This document shows, one piece after another, positions 1 through 4,944 of a stretch of 6,621 nucleotides of DNA (within the stretch, counting starts at the first letter, position 1; every line of letters starts with the position of its first letter). The notes beneath the pieces were generated by a model. It was given only the letters and a program-made list of their open reading frames with translations, was not told where the DNA came from and did no database searches. Source of the DNA: Sulfurovum sp. (lineage in GTDB: Bacteria > Campylobacterota > Campylobacteria > Campylobacterales > Sulfurovaceae); NCBI GenBank assembly GCA_015493425.1, contig WGDG01000219.1, positions 1-6,621 on the forward strand. Reading direction: 5' to 3'. The position numbers and the translations under genes were made by a program.

Positions 1-446
1 ATCTCAATGTCATTGACCTTGAGCATCTTTATTGACCCTTCTGTGTAGTGGTTTTTGAGCATCTGTGTGTTCGCCGCAGGGGCAACCAGCAGTGTTCCTT
101 TAAACGCCAGTGCAGTCTGCAGCAGAATATTGTCGGCAATGCCCTTGGAGAGCTTGTTGATACTGTTCGCCGTTGCAGGGGCGATGACAAAGACTTCACA
201 TTGCTTGCCAAGGTCAATGTGGTTGAGTGTACCGCTCCAGCTTTCACTCTTTTCGGTCAGTACAGGGTTGCGGGTAAGCGCTTCAAAGGTCAGTGCCGAG
301 ACGAAACGCTCCGCAGAAGGGGTCATGACCACATGCACATCCGCACCTGCCTTGACAAAGAGACGCGCTGCATCACACGCTTTGTAGGCAGAGATACTGC
401 CTGTAACACCAAGAAGGACTTTTCTGCCCGTAAGATCGATCTGCAT
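1..446 (-). CDS. coaBC: CoaBC (Dfp), N-terminal part of the CoaC phosphopantothenoylcysteine decarboxylase domain; cut by window edge
   Basis: Bifunctional coenzyme A biosynthesis flavoprotein. The CoaC half decarboxylates 4'-phosphopantothenoylcysteine using FMN. The CoaB half, which would lie beyond the left edge, ligates cysteine to 4'-phosphopantothenate with CTP. The visible 148 codons contain the HFCD-fold signatures in order: GVTGSISAYK (residues 13-22), MTPSAERFV (41-49), NHIDLG with the active-site His at 76, APATANSINKLSKGIADNIL (89-108), and the substrate-clamp segment APAANTQM (122-129) with its conserved Asn at 126. That last motif is usually PAMN, so the Met is Ala here. The start ATG (444-446) shares its A with the last base of the glmU TAA stop (TAATG), so translation is probably coupled to glmU and no separate promoter is expected. 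glmU next to dfp/coaBC is, from memory, also the order in Campylobacter jejuni. Identity is near certain; only the presence of the CoaB half is assumed. Confidence 0.95.
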   Translation of the reverse strand, partial: MQIDLTGRKVLLGVTGSISAYKACDAARLFVKAGADVHVVMTPSAERFVSALTFEALTRNPVLTEKSESWSGTLNHIDLGKQCEVFVIAPATANSINKLSKGIADNILLQTALAFKGTLLVAPAANTQMLKNHYTEGSIKMLKVNDIE

Positions 447-1738
447 TATTTCACTCCGAAGAATTTGTAAAAGAATCCCGCAACAATTTTGAGCGGGCTT
501 CTTGATATGGGAAGTGCACCTTGCTGTATATCTTTGTTCACGGTCGTTCCCGCAGCGATGATGACATCATCAGCAACGTTTACAGGAGCGACAAGCTGAG
601 TGTCCGAACCGACAAAGACATTCTTGCCAATGCGGGTAGAGTACTTCTTCTTGCCGTCGTAGTTGCAGGTGATGACCCCCGCACCGATGTTGCTTCCTTC
701 ATCGATGGTCGCATCGCCAAGGTAGGCGAGGTGTCCGGCTTTGACTCCGGTAAGGGTTGATTTTTTTACTTCGACGAAGTTTCCGATATGGGTATGTTTA
801 AGCACGGAGCCCGGTCTGATGCGTCCCATGGGACCAACGTCAGAGTGTTCAATATGCGAATCCTCCACAACCGAGCCGGCTTTGATATGTGCTTCAACAA
901 GCATACTTTTGCCAATAATACTTACCCCATTTTCAAGGATACACTCTCCTTCAAATATCGCACGGCAGTCGATGTAGATGGTCTCCGGCAGCCGCATGAT
1001 GACGCCTTGCATCATCAGATTTTCTTTGATGCGCCGCTGCATGATCTCTTCGGCACGGGCGAGATCGAGCTTGGAGTTGACCCCTTTGAATTCCTCTTCG
1101 GCAACAAAGACAGGGTGCACATGTTTTCCCTCTTCCACGGCCATCTTGATAATGTCGGTAAGGTAGTACTCTTTTTGGGCATTGTTGTTGTCAAGCTGCG
1201 GAATGTAGCGTTCGAGCAATGAAGTATCAACAGCATAAATGCCGGCATTGACTGTTTTGACCTCTAGCTGCTCGGGGGTACAGTCTTTCTGTTCGACGAT
1301 CTCTTTGACTTCACCATTTTCGATGATAACCCTGCCGTAGCCGTTTGGATTGTCCAGTTCGATGACGGACATGTTGATGTCGGCATTGCCGTCTGTCAGT
1401 GCATGCAGTGACGCTTCGGTAATGAGCGGCATGTCACCGTTGAGGATGAGGGTACGGCTGTGTTTGGGGTGCACCCCTTTCATCGCCCCTCCTGTACCGG
1501 GGAACTGCTCAGCATCCTGAAGATGGAAACGGATATTGTCATAATGGGTGTTGATCTCAGTTTCGATGCGCTCCGCCTGATAGTGCAGTACGACGGTAAT
1601 GTCGTCGGAGACAGCAACAGCGGCATCAATGGCGTGAAAGAGCATCGGTTTTCCGCTGATTTCGTGGAGGACTTTGGGTTTGGAAGATTTCATTCTCGTT
1701 CCCTGCCCCGCGGCAAGGATGACAACGCTGATGGACAT
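446..1738 (-). CDS. glmU: GlmU, bifunctional GlcN-1-P acetyltransferase / GlcNAc-1-P uridyltransferase
   Basis: Cytoplasmic enzyme making UDP-GlcNAc, the precursor of peptidoglycan and lipopolysaccharide. The C-terminal domain acetylates glucosamine-1-phosphate with acetyl-CoA, and the N-terminal domain transfers UMP from UTP. The protein is 430 residues, about the size I expect for campylobacterial GlmU and shorter than the 456 of E. coli. The pyrophosphorylase domain shows LAAGQGTRM (8-16), PKVLH with Lys22, NGDMPL with metal-binding Asp102, GYGRVI (133-138), NAGIYA (164-169), AQKEYYLTDI (187-196) and GVN with Asn221. The left-handed beta-helix domain shows RIRPGS (306-311), AGHLAYLGDA with catalytic His336 (334-343) and IGAGVITCNYDGKKK (351-365). 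The frame is open for 52 more codons upstream, to 1894. I chose the ATG at 1736-1738 because the family N-terminus begins there and AAAGG sits 7 bases before it. The upstream extension is low-complexity and overlaps the promoter. Confidence 0.97.
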   Translation of the reverse strand: MSISVVILAAGQGTRMKSSKPKVLHEISGKPMLFHAIDAAVAVSDDITVVLHYQAERIETEINTHYDNIRFHLQDAEQFPGTGGAMKGVHPKHSRTLILNGDMPLITEASLHALTDGNADINMSVIELDNPNGYGRVIIENGEVKEIVEQKDCTPEQLEVKTVNAGIYAVDTSLLERYIPQLDNNNAQKEYYLTDIIKMAVEEGKHVHPVFVAEEEFKGVNSKLDLARAEEIMQRRIKENLMMQGVIMRLPETIYIDCRAIFEGECILENGVSIIGKSMLVEAHIKAGSVVEDSHIEHSDVGPMGRIRPGSVLKHTHIGNFVEVKKSTLTGVKAGHLAYLGDATIDEGSNIGAGVITCNYDGKKKYSTRIGKNVFVGSDTQLVAPVNVADDVIIAAGTTVNKDIQQGALPISRSPLKIVAGFFYKFFGVK

Positions 1739-1786
1739 GCTAAAGCCTTTTTCATGAGCGAGACTATCGCTGTGATTGTTATCGTG

Positions 1787-1792
1787 ATTATA
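1787..1792 (-). promoter_or_regulatory. Probable -10 box of the glmU-coaBC promoter
   Basis: On the minus strand this reads TATAAT, a perfect sigma-70 -10 hexamer, in the context CGATATAATC. It would place transcription start near 1780, leaving a leader of about 40 bases before the glmU ATG. No good -35 hexamer is seen 16-18 bases upstream. This is common in Campylobacterota, where the -35 is poorly conserved. The location inside the open but non-family N-terminal extension of the glmU frame supports the downstream glmU start. Confidence 0.55.
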
Positions 1793-1867
1793 TCGAATTG
1801 AAATTAAGGGGGTGATTTTACAGGCTTCGTTTTGATGATGAGTAATAGAGCAGTAATGCTTGTAGCT

Positions 1868-1873
1868 TATGAT
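1868..1873 (+). promoter_or_regulatory. Possible -10 box for the 32-residue small gene
   Basis: TATGAT, one mismatch from TATAAT, lies about 37 bases before the small-gene ATG, which gives a leader of roughly 30 bases. No recognisable -35 is present. A perfect 10-base palindrome, TTCAATTGAA (1890-1899), lies between this box and the ribosome binding site and could be an operator or chance. The call rests on position and a single hexamer. Confidence 0.3.
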
Positions 1874-1909
1874 TCGAAAGTGCACACACTTCAATTGAAA
1901 GGATTTATC

Positions 1910-2008
1910 ATGAAAGAATTGATAAGTAAAGTTGTGATCTTCAGTATGATACTAATTGGTGTATCACTCTATACCGTTATTTCATTTTTTAATGCCAAAG
2001 CGGCATAG
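1910..2008 (+). CDS. Small single-pass membrane protein, 32 residues, unknown function
   Basis: This short gene has an ATG start, a TAG stop and a strong ribosome binding site: AAAGGA at 1898-1903 with 6-base spacing. The predicted protein begins MKELISK, continues with an uninterrupted hydrophobic stretch of about 20 residues (8-27, rich in Ile, Val, Phe, Ser and Leu), and ends NAKAA. Positive charges at residues 2 and 7 and the short tail fit one membrane helix, probably with the N-terminus in the cytoplasm by the positive-inside rule. I do not recognise a family. The frame is open 25 codons further upstream to tandem ATGs at 1835 and 1838, giving 57 residues. That start has only a weak AGG 10 bases away, and the added residues are not hydrophobic, so the short form is preferred. 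The gene is divergent from glmU and followed by a palindromic repeat. It could still be a chance frame. The combination of good SD, clean helix and immediate stop makes it better than average. Confidence 0.5.
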   Translation: MKELISKVVIFSMILIGVSLYTVISFFNAKAA

Positions 2009-2043
2009 GCATTCAACCTGTCTGGACTCCCATACCCTTCTTG

Positions 2044-2064
2044 TTCCAACGTTATGCGTTGGAA
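2044..2064. repeat. Palindromic repeat unit, REP/RAYT-like
   Basis: There is a perfect 8-bp inverted repeat, TTCCAACG and CGTTGGAA, around the 5-base loop TTATG. Two G-T wobble pairs could extend it. It is followed by TGCATACC and preceded by CCCTTCTTG. From memory, this layout (GTTCC[CA]ACGC, short loop, GCGT[GT]GGAATGCATACC) resembles a dispersed palindromic repeat family found in many proteobacterial genomes, of the kind mobilised by REP-associated tyrosine transposases. No search was done, and no transposase is in the window. A larger element could span about 2020-2072. The hairpin has no U-tract immediately after it, so it is not a classical intrinsic terminator. It could still stabilise the 3' end of the small-gene transcript. 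Confidence 0.5.
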
Positions 2065-2191
2065 TGCATACCTTCACACCTATACTGTAATTATTAATCA
2101 TTTTTTCAGATTACCAAATTTTTACATCTCTAACCTGGACTCTGTTTGATAAATTAGATTGTTAAGTTAAGTACACTTTCCAAAAATTGGC

Positions 2192-2197
2192 TAAAAT
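2192..2197 (+). promoter_or_regulatory. Possible -10 box of the trmA promoter
   Basis: TAAAAT precedes the trmA start by 26 bases, in an AT-rich region with T- and A-runs upstream and no convincing -35. Immediately upstream (2180-2190) is the small palindrome CCAA-AAA-TTGG, within the would-be spacer, where a repressor could bind. A start about 7 bases downstream of the box would leave a leader of about 20 bases. The call is weak and based on one hexamer and position. Confidence 0.35.
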
Positions 2198-2223
2198 ACG
2201 CCTAAAGATTTACTCAACAGGAA

Positions 2224-3348
2224 ATGATTGTGCAATGTAAACATTTTGGAAGCTGCGGGTCGTGCAGTTTGTATGCTGTGGACTATGCTGCACAGCTGGC
2301 GCAGAAAAAAGAGAGAGTACAGGGGTTGCTGACCCCTTTTTATAAGGGAGAACTTGCAGTCTTTGACTCTCCCGACTCGCACTACCGGGCGCGGGCAGAG
2401 TTTCGTATCTGGCATGAGGGGGAGGTGTGCCATTATGCCATGGGAAACATCACGAAGAACGGGGCGGTCAACATAGCGGAGTGCCCCAAGGTCATAGAGC
2501 CCATTGAAAAGCGAATGTGGAAGCTGCTTGATGCTGTCAACGCATCTCCTGATGTGCTGAAGAAAAAACTTTTTGCCGTAGAGTTTTTGGCGGCAACGAC
2601 AGACGCGTGTCTTGTGACAATGCTCTACCACCGCAAGCTTGATGAAGCGTGGAGTGAGGCGGCAAAAGCACTTGAGTCGCAACTGGAGTGCAGTATTATG
2701 GGACGCAGCCGGAAACAGAAAGTGGTACTCTCCAAAGAGTATGTTACAGAGTCACTTGATATTGACGGCACACCCTACCAATACGTGGAGTATGAGAGCG
2801 GTTTTACACAGCCAAACCCTTACGTCAACGTTAAAATGATAGAGTGGGCGATCGCGCAGGCGAAAAAAGTACAAGGTGGTGATCTGCTTGAAGCCTACTG
2901 CGGGCTTGGCAACTTTACGCTGCCGCTTTCGAGACACTTCAGCAAGGTGTTGGCTACAGAGATCAGCAAGCGCTCCATTCAGGCGGCACTGGAGAACTGT
3001 GCGCTGAACAATATTGACAACATCACCTTTGTGCGGCTTGCTTCCGAAGAGCTGACTGAAGCATTACGCGGAGATCGGGAGTTCAACCGTCTTAGAGGGG
3101 TCGATCTGGCATCGTATGATTTTTCTACTGTACTGGTAGATCCGCCGAGAGCAGGACTGGATGAGGGTACGGCAATGCTTATTGGAAATATTGAACACAT
3201 CATCTACATCTCCTGCAACCCCGACACCCTCGCACGTGATCTGGAGACGCTGACACAGACCCATGAGGTAGTGGAAGCGGCGATTTTCGACCAGTTCCCA
3301 CACACCGATCATATTGAAAGCGGTGTCTTTCTTAAACGCTGCACGTAA
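2224..3348 (+). CDS. trmA: TrmA, tRNA (uracil-54-C5)-methyltransferase with RumA-like cysteine cluster
   Basis: SAM-dependent enzyme forming m5U (ribothymidine) at position 54 of the tRNA T-loop. The protein is 374 residues; E. coli TrmA is 366. TrmA hallmarks are RARAEFRIWHEG (55-66), SGFTQPNPYVN (192-202), the SAM-binding LLEAYCGLGNF (221-231), ATEISK (244-249), DREFNRLRGVDL (284-295), VDPPRAG (305-311), ISCNP with catalytic Cys331, and DQFPHTDHIESG with the general-base Glu365. The collinear match to the E. coli TrmA C-terminal half makes tRNA U54 far more likely than rRNA as the target. Oddly, the N-terminus has Cys5, Cys11 and Cys14 (CKHFGSCGSC) plus Cys87 in AECPKV. This is the spacing of the [4Fe-4S] ligands of RlmD/RumA, but without an N-terminal TRAM domain. 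The start is uncertain. AGGA at 2219-2222 is only 1 base from the ATG at 2224 but 7 bases from an in-frame GTG at 2230. All four cysteines are kept either way. It is probably a single-gene transcript. Confidence 0.93.
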   Translation: MIVQCKHFGSCGSCSLYAVDYAAQLAQKKERVQGLLTPFYKGELAVFDSPDSHYRARAEFRIWHEGEVCHYAMGNITKNGAVNIAECPKVIEPIEKRMWKLLDAVNASPDVLKKKLFAVEFLAATTDACLVTMLYHRKLDEAWSEAAKALESQLECSIMGRSRKQKVVLSKEYVTESLDIDGTPYQYVEYESGFTQPNPYVNVKMIEWAIAQAKKVQGGDLLEAYCGLGNFTLPLSRHFSKVLATEISKRSIQAALENCALNNIDNITFVRLASEELTEALRGDREFNRLRGVDLASYDFSTVLVDPPRAGLDEGTAMLIGNIEHIIYISCNPDTLARDLETLTQTHEVVEAAIFDQFPHTDHIESGVFLKRCT

Positions 3349-3364
3349 CGCTTACGTGATCAGC
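3338..3364. terminator. Mirror-symmetric hairpin spanning both convergent stop codons
   Basis: CACGTAA (3342-3348) and TTACGTG (3352-3358) pair perfectly around the 3-base loop CGC. An outer GCTG/CAGC stem (3338-3341 and 3361-3364) adds 4 pairs across a 2-base bulge. The left arm contains the trmA stop and the right arm contains the stop of the minus-strand transporter. Each gene therefore ends ACG TAA (Thr, stop) on its own strand, with 3 bases between them. No U-tract follows in either direction, so it may act as a weak bidirectional end or a 3' stabiliser, not a strong intrinsic terminator. The hairpin is seen directly; the function is inferred. Confidence 0.45.
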
Positions 3365-4815
3365 AGGATCCAGGCGGTACCGATGGTAAGGAAGACTACG
3401 GTATTCAGAAGCGTAATAAGCCCACCTACACGGTAGATCTCTCCCGCTTCAAGGTAGCCGCTTCCGACATAGATGACGTTTGCCGAAGATCCCTGCGGGG
3501 TGATGACAGCATTGAAGTTGGTGGCAAAGAGAAGCATGAAGGCCATCAGTTCCGCCGGTACGCCCGCTTTGACCGCAACCCCTAAAAAGACGGAAAAGAG
3601 TGCGAGCATCTGTGCGGTTTGCGAAACGAAAAAGTAGTGTATGAGTACATAGGCGACAATGAGGATGATATACGCCACCGGCCAGCTTACCCCTTCAATG
3701 GTCTCCGAAACATTCATGCCGATCCACCCCATAAACCCGAATTTGTTCAAAAAGAGAGACATCGCATAGAGAATAGCGAACCATACCAGTGTTTCCAGTG
3801 CTTTCCCCTCTTTTGCAAGGTCGGTGACGGTAAAGATATTGGCAAGCATCAAGATGCCCAGCCCCAAAAATGCGACGGCGGTTTTGTTGATCTGCGGTAC
3901 GAAGGATGACGCGATCCAGAGTATGACCATACCGATGAACACTGCGGCCATGATCTTTTCATTGCGGTGTACCGGCCCCATATGTTTCAGTGCGGCTTCT
4001 GCGATCTGCGGTGCATCGGGAGTCTCTTTGATCTCGGGCGGATAGATCTTCATCAGTACGCGCGGAATGAGAAAGAAGAGTACCATCACAGGTATGAATG
4101 CCGCCAGTGCCCATGAGGTGTAGGTGATCTGCACGCCAAACTCTTTTGCCATTTTTGCACCGGCAGGGTTGGCAGCCATGGCGGTCAGCCAAAGTGCAGA
4201 GGAGATGGTAAGCCCCGCCATCGAGGACATCATCAAATAAGCGCCGAGTTTTTTTCGCGTACCGTCAGCGACTTTCGAACCGCTATCAACCGCGAGGGCA
4301 TTGACGATGGGAAAGAGCACCCCTGAGCGTGCGGTATTGCTTGGAAAGGCCGGAGCGATGAACATATCGGCAGCCATTACAGAGTAAGAAAGCCCGAGGC
4401 TGGTCTTGCCAAAGCGTTTGATGATCAAAAAGGCGATGCGCTTTCCAAGCCCTGACTTGATGACCCCTCTTGCAATGAGAAAGGCGACGATAATAAGCAG
4501 AATCCAGTCTTCGCTAAAGCCGGTAAAAGCCTGTTTGGCAGTGAGTGTCCCTGTCAATACCGCAGCCGATACACCAAGAATCGATGCAGTGAAGATAGGT
4601 GTAGCATTGAGAATGACAGCCAGAATAGCGGCAGAGAAAATAGTAAAGAGATGCCATGCTGTCTGTGCAGTAAATGTCATGTCCTCATGGGGTATCTTTG
4701 TAACGAATACTTCGAGACTGTCCGGCACAGGCAGAAACCACATGAGCAGTGCAGCAAGCAAAACGACTGTCTGCAAAATATGCTGTTTGTGTTTTTGGTA
4801 GGGATGGTGAGACAT
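3352..4815 (-). CDS. DASS-family anion transporter, CitT / 2-oxoglutarate-malate translocator type
   Basis: Inner-membrane secondary transporter of 487 residues with roughly a dozen hydrophobic segments. It resembles E. coli CitT and the plant plastid 2-oxoglutarate/malate translocator group of the divalent anion:Na+ symporter (DASS) superfamily. The similarity includes the opening MWFLPVPDSL (25-34), the SGLGKRIAFLIIKRFGKTSLGLSY stretch (121-144), the first substrate/Na+ motif PSNTARSG with Ser159-Asn160-Thr161, GAYLM (191-195), LTAMAANP (210-217) and the C-terminal TPQGSSANVIYVGSGYL (439-455). The second SNT position reads SQT (398-400), as is usual for variation in this branch. Likely substrates are di- or tricarboxylates or related sulfonated anions, by exchange or Na+ symport; sequence does not decide. 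The start ATG at 4813-4815 has AAGGA about 6 bases upstream. It is convergent with trmA and divergent from a second DASS transporter. The symbol is left empty because CitT, TtdT and SODiT-type members cannot be told apart here. Confidence 0.88.
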   Translation of the reverse strand: MSHHPYQKHKQHILQTVVLLAALLMWFLPVPDSLEVFVTKIPHEDMTFTAQTAWHLFTIFSAAILAVILNATPIFTASILGVSAAVLTGTLTAKQAFTGFSEDWILLIIVAFLIARGVIKSGLGKRIAFLIIKRFGKTSLGLSYSVMAADMFIAPAFPSNTARSGVLFPIVNALAVDSGSKVADGTRKKLGAYLMMSSMAGLTISSALWLTAMAANPAGAKMAKEFGVQITYTSWALAAFIPVMVLFFLIPRVLMKIYPPEIKETPDAPQIAEAALKHMGPVHRNEKIMAAVFIGMVILWIASSFVPQINKTAVAFLGLGILMLANIFTVTDLAKEGKALETLVWFAILYAMSLFLNKFGFMGWIGMNVSETIEGVSWPVAYIILIVAYVLIHYFFVSQTAQMLALFSVFLGVAVKAGVPAELMAFMLLFATNFNAVITPQGSSANVIYVGSGYLEAGEIYRVGGLITLLNTVVFLTIGTAWILLIT

Positions 4816-4848
4816 ATTACTTCCTTCTATTCTTGTCTATTGATGAAA

Positions 4849-4854
4849 ATCATA
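4849..4854 (-). promoter_or_regulatory. Possible -10 box for the minus-strand DASS transporter
   Basis: On the minus strand this reads TATGAT, about 33 bases before the transporter ATG, with no clear -35. Two copies of ATGAA (4843-4847 and 4856-4860) flank it with a 13-base repeat step and could form part of an operator. The spacer is shared with the plus-strand transporter, so one regulator could act on both. The call is weak. Confidence 0.35.
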
Positions 4855-4862
4855 CATGAACT

Positions 4863-4890
4863 TTGCATAAAGGGACATTGTTAGTATTTT
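4863..4890 (+). promoter_or_regulatory. Possible promoter for the plus-strand DASS transporter
   Basis: TTGCAT (4863-4868) and TATTTT (4885-4890) are separated by 16 bases, a reasonable sigma-70 arrangement. The leader would be about 48 bases. The -35 lies inside the short imperfect palindrome CTTTGCATAAAG (4861-4872), which might be an operator. Alternatives in this AT-rich spacer cannot be excluded. Confidence 0.4.
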
Positions 4891-4932
4891 CTAAGTTGGA
4901 TGAAGGCACAATTGTTTTATATATGGCGTAAC

Positions 4933-4938
4933 AGGAGG
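4933..4938 (+). promoter_or_regulatory. Shine-Dalgarno site that fixes the plus-strand DASS start
   Basis: AGGAGG, a full consensus ribosome binding site, lies 6 bases before the ATG at 4945. The frame is open to an earlier ATG at 4900, but that codon has no ribosome binding site. It would also add 15 residues not expected for the family, so 4945 is the start. Confidence 0.85.
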
Positions 4939-4944
4939 ATAGGT

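Noticed and set aside
48..470. 140-codon plus-strand frame opposite coaBC
   Set aside because: The opposite strand encodes conserved CoaC motifs throughout; this is a shadow frame.
1739..1894. 52-codon N-terminal extension of the glmU reading frame
   Set aside because: The family N-terminus and a well-spaced ribosome binding site are at 1738. The extension contains the TATAAT promoter box and has no family similarity.
1835..1909. 25-codon upstream extension of the small membrane gene, giving 57 residues
   Set aside because: The tandem ATGs have only a weak AGG 10 bases away, whereas the ATG at 1910 has AAAGGA at ideal spacing. Kept only as an alternative.
1910..2008. Small membrane gene as KdpF, the tiny subunit of the Kdp potassium pump
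   Set aside because: Size and single helix fit, and the tail is loosely alike, but there is no kdpABC nearby and similarity over so few hydrophobic residues is not meaningful.
2044..2064. Palindrome as a classical rho-independent terminator
   Set aside because: No T-run directly follows on either strand; the nearest plus-strand T-run is about 37 bases downstream. A repeat element fits better.
2054..2149. 31-codon plus-strand frame starting inside the palindromic repeat
   Set aside because: No ribosome binding site, starts in the hairpin loop and has no coding character.
2191..2682. 163-codon minus-strand frame antisense to trmA
   Set aside because: It lies over well-supported trmA coding sequence, is rich in Cys, Arg and His as typical of a shadow frame, and has no recognisable domain.
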